NCBI RefSeq assembly: GCF_008364845.1
Contig: NZ_VTTP01000002.1
Location: 587,453-651,452, forward strand
Origin: Actinotalea subterranea
GTDB taxonomy: Bacteria > Actinomycetota > Actinomycetes > Actinomycetales > Cellulomonadaceae
Reading direction: 5' to 3'
Length of the DNA: 64,000 nt
Positions 1 through 9,163 of the stretch are shown in pieces; the stretch's first letter is position 1; each line of letters opens with the position of its first letter. Below the pieces are notes generated by a model. The model did not search any database. It was given only the letters and a program-made list of their open reading frames with translations, and had not been told where the DNA came from. A program made the translations under genes and the position numbers.

Positions 1-1
1 C

Positions 2-508
2 TGGGTCGGCATCGAGGGCCCCAACTGGCTCGCGAGCACCACCTGGGCGATGCCCTCGATGATCGCGATGGCCACGTGGCGGTCCATGGGCACGCTCATC
101 ATCATCTTCCTGGCGGGCCTCCAGGGCGTGCCGACCGCGCTGCACGAGGCGGCCGCGCTCGACGGTGCCGGCGCCTGGCAGCGGTTCCGGCACATCACGG
201 TGCCGACCATGCGCCCGACCCTCCTCTTCGGTGCGGTGATCACCGGCATCGGCTACGTCCAGTTCTTCGAGGAGCCGTTCGTCATGACCCAGGGCGGGCC
301 CCTCAACAGCACGCTCTCCGTCGCGTTCCACACGTACAACCAGTTCGGGTTCGGCAACTACGGGTACGCGGCGGCGATGAGCTACGTGCTCTTCCTCGCC
401 GTCGTGCTCCTCACGCTCGTCCAGTTCCGCCTCCTCGGTGAGCGGGACACCCCACGGCGTCGTCGCCGCAAGGCCGTCCCCGTCGCGAACAAGGAGGTCG
501 GCCGATGA
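2..508 (+). CDS. Sugar ABC transporter permease, MalF type (5' end outside window)
   Basis: C-terminal 168 residues of an inner-membrane permease of the carbohydrate-uptake (CUT1) ABC family; the frame is open to the left window edge, so the N terminus is missing. The EAA loop that docks the ATPase is visible (EAAALDGAGAWQRFRHITVP), followed by transmembrane segments and a basic C-terminal tail. It overlaps the next permease by four bases (ATGA). Its neighbours (second permease, 1,2-beta-oligoglucan phosphorylase, GH3 glucosidase) match the gene order of the Listeria beta-1,2-glucan operon, so the likely cargo is sophoro-oligosaccharides; that substrate is inferred from context only. No ATPase gene lies nearby, so a shared MsmX-type ATPase is probably used. 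The binding protein should be just upstream. Confidence 0.9.
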   Translation, partial: WVGIEGPNWLASTTWAMPSMIAMATWRSMGTLIIIFLAGLQGVPTALHEAAALDGAGAWQRFRHITVPTMRPTLLFGAVITGIGYVQFFEEPFVMTQGGPLNSTLSVAFHTYNQFGFGNYGYAAAMSYVLFLAVVLLTLVQFRLLGERDTPRRRRRKAVPVANKEVGR

Positions 509-1410
509 GCGCCGCGACCGATCGCAGACCGTCGCCCGTCGAGCCGTCCCCGGGCTCACCGGTCCTCCGGCGCACCCGTGAGCGCCCCATCGGCACGGCC
601 CGGCCCAACGCCGTCGCCTACGCCGTGCTCGGCCTCGGCCTCGTCGTGGTCATGAGCCCGTTCCTGTGGATGGCCCTGAGCTCGATCAAGAGCGAGGGCG
701 AGATCCGCCGCGTGCCCCCGACGTGGTGGCCGGAGGCGCCGACGCTCGACAACTTCCGCGAGCTGTTCGAGCGGCTCGACTTCCCGCAGTTCTTCACGAA
801 CTCCGCGCTCGTCGCGACGGCCGTGACCCTCGGGAACCTGCTGTTCTGCTCGATGCTCGGGTACGTCCTGGCCAAGTCCGACTTCGCGGGCAAGAAGCTC
901 CTGTTCCGGGTCGTGCTGGGCACGCTGATGATCCCCGGCATGGTCACGCTCGTCCCGCTGTTCGTCCTCGTCGCCAACATGGGCCTCGTCAACACCTACG
1001 GCGGCCTGATCCTGCCGTTCCTCGCGGCGCCCTTCGGCGTCTTCCTCATGCGGCAGTTCTTCCTCGGGATCCCCGACGAGCTCATCGACGCGGCGCGCGT
1101 GGACGGCGCGAGCGAGGCGAGGATCTTCGTGCAGATCGTCATGCCGCTGGCCAAGCCCGCGCTCGCGACGCTCGCGATCCTCACGTTCCTGGGCTCGTGG
1201 AACAACTTCCTGTGGCCCCTCGTCGTCGCGACCACCGAGGACAAGTACACGCTGCCCGTCGCGCTCGCCCTGTACAGCACGGGCCAGAACCAGACCGACT
1301 ACGGCCTCCTCCTCGCGGGTGCCGTCGTGGTCGTGGTCCCTGTCCTCGTGGTCTTCCTGCTGCTGCAGCGGTACTTCGTCCAGGGCGTCGCCATGACGGG
1401 GATCAAGTGA
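505..1410 (+). CDS. Sugar ABC transporter permease, MalG type
   Basis: A 301-residue inner-membrane subunit of a CUT1 carbohydrate importer. After a short basic N-terminal tail there are about six hydrophobic segments, and the EAA motif is at IDAARVDGASEARIFVQIVM before the last ones; the protein ends in the typical GIK tail. Start ATG at 505 overlaps the upstream permease stop and is preceded by AAGGAGG. Its own TGA overlaps the GTG start of the phosphorylase gene, so the two permeases and the enzymes are translationally coupled. Probable function is the membrane channel for beta-1,2-linked gluco-oligosaccharides made outside the cell by the secreted hydrolase at 7408; the sugar specificity is inference from gene order. 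Confidence 0.93.
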   Translation: MSAATDRRPSPVEPSPGSPVLRRTRERPIGTARPNAVAYAVLGLGLVVVMSPFLWMALSSIKSEGEIRRVPPTWWPEAPTLDNFRELFERLDFPQFFTNSALVATAVTLGNLLFCSMLGYVLAKSDFAGKKLLFRVVLGTLMIPGMVTLVPLFVLVANMGLVNTYGGLILPFLAAPFGVFLMRQFFLGIPDELIDAARVDGASEARIFVQIVMPLAKPALATLAILTFLGSWNNFLWPLVVATTEDKYTLPVALALYSTGQNQTDYGLLLAGAVVVVVPVLVVFLLLQRYFVQGVAMTGIK

Positions 1411-4400
1411 CCGCCGCGCCCTGGGAGATCGTGTCCGACGGCGGGCTGCGCGCACTCGTCGCCGACGGCGGGGGACCGGCGTCGCTCGGCACCGCCGACC
1501 TCGAGCTCGTGCAGCACGCCGCCTCGGCGTTCGAGGCCGGGCTGCTGCAGATCTGGGTCCGTGACCGGGGGGCACGCACGACGACGGCGCTGCTCGGGGC
1601 GGGCTCGGCCGCTCACGTCGCCACGGCGGACGACGTCCTGACGCTGACCGGGCGCGTCGCCGGCCACGGCGGCACCGAGGGCCTCGGCTGGCAGGCGACC
1701 CTCGCGCTCGACCCGGCGACGACCGCCTGGGCCTGGCACGTCGAGGTCGAGAACCTCGGGCAGGGCGTCCGTGAGGTCGACCTCGTCCACACGCACGACG
1801 TGGCGCTCGCCGCACCGGGGGCGCTGCGCAGCAACGAGCTCTACGTGAGCCAGTACCTGGACGTCACACCCGTGCACGGCGAGCCCTTCGGGACCGCGCT
1901 CGCCGTCCGGCAGAACCTGCCGCAGGGTGGGCGCAGCCCGTGGTGCGTCCTGGCCGCGAGCCGGGCGGTCGTCGGCTGGGGGACCGACGCGCTCGACCTG
2001 CACGGCCGCACCGCACGCGTGCCCGCGGGGGGTCCGCTGGGCATCCCGTGGGACCTGCCCTCCCGGAGGCTCCAGCACGAGCACACCCTCGTGGCGCTCC
2101 AGGTCGCCCCGGCGGTCCTCGAACCTGGTGACCGCCTGCGCGTCTCGTTCGTGGGGCTGCTGCTGGCGCACCACCCGGGCGCGACCGGCCCGGACGACCT
2201 GGCCCACGTGGAGGCGGCGCTCGCGAGCGGCCGCCGCAGCGCCCCCTGGTCCGGCGGACCCGTGGGCGAGGACGGGCCGCGCGCCGCGGGTCCTGCGACG
2301 GACGCCGTAGCGCCGGCGCACGCCCGACCGGCTCGCCCGGCCCCCGCCGTGCCCGCGGGGACCACGCCCGCGCCGACCGGCCTGTACGAGCCCGGACGAG
2401 AGCTCGCCGCGCTCCCGCTCGACGAGGACCGCCTGCACGCGGAGTGGCCAGGGCCGTGGCGCGTCGTCGAGCGCGGCGGTGACGGCGCCGTCCACTCGTT
2501 CTTCACCGCCGGGGCCGAGCACGTCGTGACGCAGGCCAAGGAGCTCGCGGTGCTGCGGCCGCACGGCACGATCCTGCGCACCGGCGCGACCGCCGAGCCC
2601 GACCCGGCGTCGCTGACGGTCACCGCGTGGATGACCGGGTCGCCGCTGTCCTACCTGACGCGCGGGCACGCCACGACCGGCCGCGTCCTGACGACCGTGC
2701 GCGGCTACCTCAACCTGCACCGCGCGTACGGCCTGCGGCTGTTCGTCGAGGTCGGCGGACGCTGGCGGCTCCTCGACACACCCTCGGTGTTCGCGACGAC
2801 GCCCGAGGGGGCGCGCTGGCTCTACGCGTTCGCCGATGCCGATGCCGATGCCGATGCCGAGCGCCCGGTGGGCGTCGTCGAGGTCACGACCGTCGCCCCG
2901 CCCGAGGAGCACCGCGTCGCGCTCACCGCCAGGGTGCTCGACGGTCCGCCGCGGCGGATCCTCGCCGCGCTGCACCTCGCGCTGCCCGGGGAGCCGCTGC
3001 CACCCGCAGCCGGGGCGTCGGGCATCGACGTCACCGTCCGGGGCGGCGACGGTGATGCCGCCGGACGCAGGATCGTGGTGAGCGGCGTGGGCCCGGACCG
3101 GGACGCCGCGCTGCACGTCGACACCGCCGGGCCGGTCACGGTCGGCGACGACGCCGTCCTGTTCGACGACGGGCGTGCACGCGTCCCCGGCGTCGTCACC
3201 CTGGTGACACCGCGCGTGCCGGCCGTCGGGTCACCGACGCCCACGGCGCTCGACCTGCGGGTGAGCGTCGCCCGGACCGAGGCCCCCGAGCACCCGCGTG
3301 CGTCGGCGCCCGAGCAGCAGCCGGACGCGGCCGACGCCCCGGCGTCGGTGGGCACGTGGTGGACCGACGTGACCCCCGTGCGTGTGGAGCACCCGTCAGC
3401 CGACGTCGAGGCGCTCGACGCCGCGCTCCCGTGGCTCGTGCGCGACGCGCTCGTGCACTTCCTCGCGCCCCGCGGCCTCGAGCAGTACACGGGCGGTGCC
3501 TGGGGCACGCGCGACGTGACGCAGGGGCCGCTCGAGCTGCTGCTCGCGCTCGACCGGCTCGACGACGCGCGGGCCCTCGTCCTGCGGGTCTTCGCGGCCC
3601 AGAACCCCGACGGGTCCTGGCCGCAGGCCTTCGGGTTCCTGCCCGGGGACGAGCACTTCCGCCACGAGCCGCCGCACGGCGACGTCGTGCACTGGCCCGT
3701 GCTCGCCCTCGGCCGGTACCTGCAGGCGTCGGGCGACCACGGCGTGCTGGACGAGGTCGTGCCCTGGTACGCGGCGCCGGGCCGCGACGCGCCCGCGCAG
3801 GCGCCGGTGCAGGCCCACGTCGACCGCGCGCTGGCGCTCGCCCGCGCCGGGTACCTGCCCGGCACCCACCTCGTCGCGTACGGCCACGGCGACTGGAACG
3901 ACTCGCTTCAGCCTGCCGACCCCGCGATGGCCCGCACGATGGCCAGCGCGTGGACCGCGACGCTGCACCACGACGCGCTCCGCGCGCTCGCGGACGGCCT
4001 CGACCCCGAGCGGGGCGACGAGCTCGAGCCCGGCGCGGCGGCCCGGGTGGCCACGCTCGGCGGTGACGCGGCCACGCTCCGTGCGGACACGACCGCGCTC
4101 CGCGCCGGAGCGACCGCGCTCCGCGCCGGAGCGACCGCGCTCCGCGCGGAGGCCGACGCCGTCGCGGCCGACCTGCGCCGGCACCTGCTGGTCGACGGCG
4201 AGCTCGCCGGGTACGCGCTGCTCCAGCCGCCCGCCGGCTCAGCGGACGGCCGCGCGCACGTCGGCGGTCTGCTCGTGCACCCGCGTGACACCGAGAGCGG
4301 CCTGAGCCACGGGGCGCTCCAGATGATCCACGCCCTGGGCGGCGACCTCTTCACGCCCGACGAGGCCGCGCACCACGTGGCGCTCGTCCGCGAACACCTC

Positions 4401-5093
4401 ATGGGCGTCGACGGCGTGCGCCTGTTCGACCGCCCACCGGGCTACCACGGCGGCGAGATGCGCCACTTCCAGCGCGCGGAGACCGCGACGTTCGTGGGCC
4501 GCGAGATCGGGCTCATGTACGTCCACGCCCACCTGCGGTGGTGCGAGGCGATGGCCCGCTGGGGAGACGCCGAGGCCCTGTGGGCGGGGCTCCGCCAGGT
4601 GCTGCCCACGACGTCGGCCGGGGTGCCCGGTGCGCGCCCGCGCCAGTCGAGCACGTACAGCTCGAGCTCGGACGCGGCGTGCCTGGACCGCGCCGACTTC
4701 GCCGCCCGGTACGCCGACGTGCTCTGCGGCGCGACAGGCCTCGAGGGCGGGTGGCGCATCTACTCCTCCGGGCCGGGGGTGCTGCTCCGCGTCCTGACGC
4801 AGTCCCTGCTCGGCGTGCGACGCCGCGCCGGGCACGTGGAGATCGACCCCGTGCTGCCCGCCGCGCTCGACGGGCTGCGTGCGGCGGTGCCGCTCGGCGA
4901 CGGCCTCCTGCGCCTGCACGTCAGCGTCGGTCCGCAGGGCGCGGGCCCCGACGCCGTGGTCCTCGCCGGTCGGGAGCTCCCGACGACCCGCACACCCAAC
5001 CCCTACCGACGCGGCGGGCTGCTGGTCCGCCTGGCCGACCTTGCGGGCGCGCTGCGCCCGGGTGGCCCCGAGCTGGAGGTCCGCCTGCCATGA
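1407..5093 (+). CDS. GH94 phosphorylase, probable 1,2-beta-oligoglucan phosphorylase
   Basis: A 1228-residue cytoplasmic enzyme expected to split beta-1,2-linked gluco-oligosaccharides with phosphate to alpha-glucose-1-phosphate. The N-terminal half is beta-sandwich-like; the C-terminal half is an (alpha/alpha)6 barrel carrying the GH94 signature GDWNDSLQP, whose first Asp is residue 829, and later QSSTYSSSSDAACLDRADF, YSSGPG and a C-terminal TPNPYRRGG. The GTG start at 1407 overlaps the previous stop (GTGA); a longer open frame upstream merely runs through the permease gene. At 1228 residues it is longer than the roughly 1,100-residue Listeria homologue, because of an Ala/Pro-rich linker near residues 285-330 and short tandem-repeat expansions (hexanucleotide at 2832, 21-mer at 4091). 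Cellobiose phosphorylase is the alternative; the GH3 and glycoamylase-fold neighbours favour the beta-1,2 specificity. Confidence 0.85.
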   Translation: MTAAPWEIVSDGGLRALVADGGGPASLGTADLELVQHAASAFEAGLLQIWVRDRGARTTTALLGAGSAAHVATADDVLTLTGRVAGHGGTEGLGWQATLALDPATTAWAWHVEVENLGQGVREVDLVHTHDVALAAPGALRSNELYVSQYLDVTPVHGEPFGTALAVRQNLPQGGRSPWCVLAASRAVVGWGTDALDLHGRTARVPAGGPLGIPWDLPSRRLQHEHTLVALQVAPAVLEPGDRLRVSFVGLLLAHHPGATGPDDLAHVEAALASGRRSAPWSGGPVGEDGPRAAGPATDAVAPAHARPARPAPAVPAGTTPAPTGLYEPGRELAALPLDEDRLHAEWPGPWRVVERGGDGAVHSFFTAGAEHVVTQAKELAVLRPHGTILRTGATAEPDPASLTVTAWMTGSPLSYLTRGHATTGRVLTTVRGYLNLHRAYGLRLFVEVGGRWRLLDTPSVFATTPEGARWLYAFADADADADAERPVGVVEVTTVAPPEEHRVALTARVLDGPPRRILAALHLALPGEPLPPAAGASGIDVTVRGGDGDAAGRRIVVSGVGPDRDAALHVDTAGPVTVGDDAVLFDDGRARVPGVVTLVTPRVPAVGSPTPTALDLRVSVARTEAPEHPRASAPEQQPDAADAPASVGTWWTDVTPVRVEHPSADVEALDAALPWLVRDALVHFLAPRGLEQYTGGAWGTRDVTQGPLELLLALDRLDDARALVLRVFAAQNPDGSWPQAFGFLPGDEHFRHEPPHGDVVHWPVLALGRYLQASGDHGVLDEVVPWYAAPGRDAPAQAPVQAHVDRALALARAGYLPGTHLVAYGHGDWNDSLQPADPAMARTMASAWTATLHHDALRALADGLDPERGDELEPGAAARVATLGGDAATLRADTTALRAGATALRAGATALRAEADAVAADLRRHLLVDGELAGYALLQPPAGSADGRAHVGGLLVHPRDTESGLSHGALQMIHALGGDLFTPDEAAHHVALVREHLMGVDGVRLFDRPPGYHGGEMRHFQRAETATFVGREIGLMYVHAHLRWCEAMARWGDAEALWAGLRQVLPTTSAGVPGARPRQSSTYSSSSDAACLDRADFAARYADVLCGATGLEGGWRIYSSGPGVLLRVLTQSLLGVRRRAGHVEIDPVLPAALDGLRAAVPLGDGLLRLHVSVGPQGAGPDAVVLAGRELPTTRTPNPYRRGGLLVRLADLAGALRPGGPELEVRLP
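2832..2861 (+). repeat. Hexanucleotide tandem repeat inside GH94 gene
   Basis: Four exact copies of gccgat followed by gccgag encode an (Asp-Ala)n run. The unit is a multiple of three, so copy-number change would keep the frame. Probably a slippage product in a surface loop. Confidence 0.9.
4091..4153 (+). repeat. 21-bp tandem repeat inside GH94 gene
   Basis: Two exact 21-base units (4091-4111 and 4112-4132) and a third diverging at its end (4133-4153) encode repeated TALRAGA heptads that look alpha-helical. The segment lies between the DWND motif and the last part of the catalytic barrel. It is an in-frame expansion and probably lengthens a surface helix. Confidence 0.9.
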
Positions 5094-7360
5094 CCCGACC
5101 CTGGACCGACGCCGCCCGGCCGGTGGAGGACCGCGTGCGCGACCTCCTCGCGGCGATGACCCTCGAGGAGAAGGTCGGCCAGCTCGCGCAGGTGGCGAAC
5201 CCCGAGCCGGAGCGGGACGCCGCCGCGCTCGCCGCGGGCGCATTCGGGACGTGCATCGTGGCGAGCGGCGAGCACGCGGGCAACGTGCGCGACGCGGGGA
5301 CGCAGGCCGCCGCGGTCAACGCCCTCCAGCGCGCCGCCGTCGAGGGCTCGCGGCTGGGCATCCCGCTCCTCGTCGCGCGCGACGTCATCCACGGGCACCG
5401 CACCGTGTTCCCGATCCCGCTCGGCCAGGCCGCCTCGTTCGACCCCGAGCTCGTGCGGGAGTGCGCCCGCGCCGCGGCGCGTGAGGCGAGCGCCGACGGC
5501 GTCCGGTGGACGTTCGCGCCGATGCTCGACGTGTCCATGGACCCGCGGTGGGGGCGCGTCGCCGAGAGCTGGGGCGAGGACCCGTGGCTCTCCGCGGTGC
5601 TCGGCGCCGCGGCCGTCGAGGGGTTCCAGGGCGGGCCCGGCGGATCGGCCCTCGCCGACGCGGAGTCCCTCGCCGCGTGCGCCAAGCACTACGTCGGCTA
5701 CGGCCTCGCGCAGGGCGGGCGGGACTACGCGGAGGTCGACGTCGGTCCCGTGACGCTCCACAACCGCCACCTGCGTCCCTTCCGTGCGGCGGTCGACGCG
5801 GGGGTCGCGACGGTCATGAGCGCCTTCCACACTCTGGACGGCCTGCCGATGACCGCGCACCGCCCGCTCGTGCGCGAGCACCTCAAGGGCGACCTGGGCT
5901 TCGCGGGGCCGGTCGTGAGCGACTGGGACGCCGTCGGCGAGCTCGTGCTCCACGGGGTCGCCGCGGACCGGCGGGACGCCGCGGCGCTCGCCCTGGGGGC
6001 CGGCGTCGACATCGACATGGTCACGGGTGCCTACGGGACGCACCTCGCAGAGCTCGTACGGGACGGACTCCTCGACCCGGCCCTCGTCGAGGACGCCGCC
6101 CGCCGCGTGCTCACGCTCAAGATGCGGCTCGGTCTCTTCGAGGCCCCGTACACGGACCCGGGACGCGCTGCCGCGGTCCAGCTCACGGCCGGTCACCGGG
6201 CGCTCGCGCGCCGGGCTGCGGCGTCGGCCGTCGTGGTGCTGCGCAACGAGGGGGCGCTGCCGCTCGACGCACCCGACCTCGGGCACGTCCACGTCACCGG
6301 ACCGTTCGCGTCCGCGCGGGCCGAGCTGCTCGGCACCTGGACCCTGGACGGTCGGGCGGAGGACGTCGTGACGATCGCCGACGCCGTGCGCGAGCGCCTG
6401 GGCGGCGGCCCTGGCGGCCCTGGTGGCGCCACGGGCACCACGGTGACGGTCGACGACGCCCGGTTCCTCGACGAGACCCTGATCCAGGCGAGGGCCGCCG
6501 ACGTCGTGGTCGCGTGCGTGGGGGAGCACCCGATGCGCTCGGGCGAGGCCAACTCGGTCACGTCCCTCGAGCTCCCGCCGGGGCAGACGGAGCTCCTCGA
6601 GGCGCTGGCCCGCGTGAGCCGCCGGCTCGTGGTGGTCGTCCTGACCGGGCGCCCGCTGGCGCTCGAACGCCTCGCGCACCTGGGGGACGCCGTCGTGCTC
6701 GCGTTCCACCCGGGGACCGAGGGCGGCCACGGGATCGTGGACGTGCTCACGGGCGACGTGCCGGCGAGCGGGCGGCTCCCGGTGAGCCTCCCCTGGACGA
6801 CCGGCCAGGTCCCGCTGCACCACGACCACCTGCCCACGGGGCGTCCGCTGGACCCGGACGGACCGGCGGGCCGGTACCGCGACCACCGTGACACGCCGCA
6901 GCACCCGTTCGGCTTCGGCCTGGGCCACGGCGAGGTCACGTACGGCCCGCCGTCGCTCTCCGCCACGACTCTCGGCCCCGGCCAGGACGTCGAGGTCACG
7001 GCGACGGTCACGAATGCGGGCAGCCTGCCCGTCGTCGAGCGCGTCCAGCTGTACGTGCGCGTCCGGCTCGGCCGCGTGTCGCGTCCCGTGAGCGAGCTCG
7101 CCGGCGTACGGACGGTCGAGCTCGAGCCCGGTGCGTCTGCCGCGGTCACGTTCACGCTCGGGTACGCCGACCTCGGGTACCGGGACGCGCGGGGCGTGCT
7201 CGAGTGCGTGCCCGGCCCGGTCGACGTCCGCATCGCCCCCCACGCCGGGGCGGGCGCCGCGGTACGCCTCGAGCTCCTCGACGGCGACGCACCCGGTCCG
7301 TCCACGGGCACACGCCCGGCCGTGAGCGCCGGCACCGGCGCACGAGGGGGTGACGCCTGA
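5090..7360 (+). CDS. GH3 beta-glucosidase
   Basis: A 756-residue glycoside hydrolase family 3 enzyme without signal peptide, so cytoplasmic. The (beta/alpha)8 domain holds GTCIVASGE, RDVIHGHRTVFPIPLGQAAS, AKHYVGYG and the catalytic nucleophile Asp278 in VVSDWDAVGE; the second alpha/beta domain and a C-terminal fibronectin-III-like domain (about residues 625-745) follow. The ATG at 5090 overlaps the phosphorylase stop (ATGA); an in-frame open stretch further upstream is antisense-like reading of the GH94 gene and was not used. In the Listeria beta-1,2-glucan operon a GH3 enzyme takes sophorose and short sophoro-oligosaccharides to glucose, and the same role is inferred here. The last 25 residues are Gly/Thr/Ala-rich and probably disordered. 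Confidence 0.92.
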   Translation: MTRPWTDAARPVEDRVRDLLAAMTLEEKVGQLAQVANPEPERDAAALAAGAFGTCIVASGEHAGNVRDAGTQAAAVNALQRAAVEGSRLGIPLLVARDVIHGHRTVFPIPLGQAASFDPELVRECARAAAREASADGVRWTFAPMLDVSMDPRWGRVAESWGEDPWLSAVLGAAAVEGFQGGPGGSALADAESLAACAKHYVGYGLAQGGRDYAEVDVGPVTLHNRHLRPFRAAVDAGVATVMSAFHTLDGLPMTAHRPLVREHLKGDLGFAGPVVSDWDAVGELVLHGVAADRRDAAALALGAGVDIDMVTGAYGTHLAELVRDGLLDPALVEDAARRVLTLKMRLGLFEAPYTDPGRAAAVQLTAGHRALARRAAASAVVVLRNEGALPLDAPDLGHVHVTGPFASARAELLGTWTLDGRAEDVVTIADAVRERLGGGPGGPGGATGTTVTVDDARFLDETLIQARAADVVVACVGEHPMRSGEANSVTSLELPPGQTELLEALARVSRRLVVVVLTGRPLALERLAHLGDAVVLAFHPGTEGGHGIVDVLTGDVPASGRLPVSLPWTTGQVPLHHDHLPTGRPLDPDGPAGRYRDHRDTPQHPFGFGLGHGEVTYGPPSLSATTLGPGQDVEVTATVTNAGSLPVVERVQLYVRVRLGRVSRPVSELAGVRTVELEPGASAAVTFTLGYADLGYRDARGVLECVPGPVDVRIAPHAGAGAAVRLELLDGDAPGPSTGTRPAVSAGTGARGGDA

Positions 7361-7407
7361 CCTCAGACCGGGTTCGACCGACGACGTTCGACGAAGGGAC
7401 AGACGAG

Positions 7408-8997
7408 ATGGGACAGCACCGCAAGCAACGCACGGTGGCAGCACTGGCGGTGGCCGCCACCACGGCCGGCGCCCTGGCGCTCACCGGTCCGGCAGCGGCC
7501 GGCACGCCCACGGCGGGCGGCGGGGTCGCCGACGCGACCGCGACCGGGCGCGGAGGTGGGCACGGGCAGGACCGCGTCCTGCGCGGCTACGCGGCGGACA
7601 CGTGGGCCTCGTTCGTGGCCATGACCGACCCGGTCACGGGCCTGCCGGCGGACAACATCGAGGGTGACCTGGACCCGGCCACGCGCAGCGGCTACACGTC
7701 GCCGACCAACATCGGCGCCTATCTGTGGAGCACCGTCGTCGCGCGCGACCTCGGCCTCATCACGCGGCACGAGGCCCGCGAGCGGCTCACGACGACGCTC
7801 ACGAGCGTCGCCGCGCTCGAGCGTCACGAGGACTCGGGCATGTTCTACAACTGGTACGACGAGGCGACCGGGGAGAAGCTCCGCGCGTGGCCGGGGACCG
7901 GTGACGTTGTCTACCCGTTCCTGTCGAGCGTCGACAACGCGTGGCTCGCGACCGCCCTCGTCCTCGTCAGCAACGCGGAGCCCCGGCTCCGGGCCCGGGC
8001 CGAGGCGGTCCGCTCGACCATGGACTTCGGCTTCTACTACGACCCGACGGTGCGCCAGCTGCGCGGCGGCTTCTGGGACGAGCCGCCGGCCGACCCGGCG
8101 GCGGTGCTCGACAACTACCGGGACCGTGGCCCGGACGTCTGGTACACCGGCCACCACTACGGGACGCTCAACACGGAGCCGCGCATGGCGAGCTACCTGG
8201 GCATCGCGTGGGGCCAGATCCCGCCCGAGCACTACTTCGCGATGTACCGGACGTTCCCGGACGCGTGCGACTGGAGCTGGCCCGAGCAGCGCCCCGTCGG
8301 TGAGTGGACCGAGCACCTCGGCGTGCAGGTGTTCGAGGGCGCCTACCGCTACCGCGACATGCAGATCGTGCCCACGTGGGGCGGCAGCATGTTCGAGGCG
8401 CTCATGGTCGACCTCTTCGTTCCCGAGGCGCAGTGGGGGCCGACGAGCTGGGGCGTCAACCACCCGCTGACGGTCCGCGCCCACATCGAGCACGGCATGG
8501 ACGAGGCGGGCTACGGCTACTGGGGCTTCTCGCCCGCGAGCGACCCCGCGGGCGGCTACCGCGAGTACGGCGTCGACCCCATCGGGATGGAGCCGAACGG
8601 CTACACCTCGGACCAGGAGCGCACGACCGTCGACCCGGGGTGGGACGACCCGGCGTGCGCGCGCCCGGCGAGCGAGCCCGCGGCCTACGGTGACGGCGTC
8701 GTGACGCCTCACGCGTCGTTCCTCGCGCTGCCGTACGCGAAGGACGCGGCGCTCGACAACCTCGCGCGGATGCGCACCGAGCTGGGCGCGTACGGGCCCG
8801 GTGGGTTCTACGACTCCGTGGCGGTGCGCAGCGGCACGGTCGCCGAGCGGTACCTCTCGCTCGACCAGGGGATGATCATGGCCGCGCTCGGCAACGAGCT
8901 GCGCCACGACGCCGTGCAGCGCTACGTCACGCGCGGCGCCGTCGAGCGTGAGATCCGGCCGCTCCTGGGGATCGAGACGTTCAGCGCCGGAGGCTGA
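7408..8997 (+). CDS. Secreted glycoamylase-fold hydrolase, probable endo-beta-1,2-glucanase
   Basis: A 529-residue exported protein: basic N terminus, hydrophobic core and an AAAG-type cleavage site near residue 32. The mature part has the (alpha/alpha)6 glycoamylase-domain motifs TSPTNIGAYLWSTVVARDLG, FYNWYDEATG, SSVDNAWLATAL and WGGSMFEALM with GYWGFSPA. The same motifs occur in cyclic beta-1,2-glucan synthase catalytic domains and in beta-1,2-glucanases of the GH144 kind. Good ribosome site (GAAGGGAC) before ATG 7408, 47 bases after the GH3 gene. Inferred role: cuts environmental beta-1,2-glucan into oligosaccharides for the permeases and phosphorylase of the same operon. The exact GH family (GH144 or one of its relatives) cannot be fixed by eye. 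Confidence 0.8.
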   Translation: MGQHRKQRTVAALAVAATTAGALALTGPAAAGTPTAGGGVADATATGRGGGHGQDRVLRGYAADTWASFVAMTDPVTGLPADNIEGDLDPATRSGYTSPTNIGAYLWSTVVARDLGLITRHEARERLTTTLTSVAALERHEDSGMFYNWYDEATGEKLRAWPGTGDVVYPFLSSVDNAWLATALVLVSNAEPRLRARAEAVRSTMDFGFYYDPTVRQLRGGFWDEPPADPAAVLDNYRDRGPDVWYTGHHYGTLNTEPRMASYLGIAWGQIPPEHYFAMYRTFPDACDWSWPEQRPVGEWTEHLGVQVFEGAYRYRDMQIVPTWGGSMFEALMVDLFVPEAQWGPTSWGVNHPLTVRAHIEHGMDEAGYGYWGFSPASDPAGGYREYGVDPIGMEPNGYTSDQERTTVDPGWDDPACARPASEPAAYGDGVVTPHASFLALPYAKDAALDNLARMRTELGAYGPGGFYDSVAVRSGTVAERYLSLDQGMIMAALGNELRHDAVQRYVTRGAVEREIRPLLGIETFSAGG

Positions 8998-9014
8998 CCG
9001 CTGACGGTACGACC

Positions 9015-9055
9015 GGACGGGCCGGGCACCGCGACGTGCGGCGCCCGGCCCGTCC
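9015..9055 (+). terminator. Rho-independent-type hairpin ending the glucan operon
   Basis: Perfect 13-base inverted repeat (9015-9027 with 9043-9055) with a 15-base loop, 18 bases after the secreted hydrolase stop. The following T-run is weak, as is usual in high-GC actinobacteria. Confidence 0.75.
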
Positions 9056-9163
9056 CGCTTGCGCCCGCACCGGCCCCACGGGCGCCCGCCCGCGTGCGCA
9101 CGTGGGCCCGGGCCACGCGGCTGCGTACGGTGGAAGCACGACGACGAAGGGAACCGGAACCGC

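Noticed and set aside
666..1406. N-terminal extension of the GH94 gene through the permease gene
   Set aside because: Residues are Arg/Ala-rich out-of-frame reading of the MalG-type permease; the GTG at 1407 with stop overlap is the real start.
5003..7444. Minus-strand open frame opposite the GH3 gene
   Set aside because: Shadow frame without ribosome site or recognisable domain.
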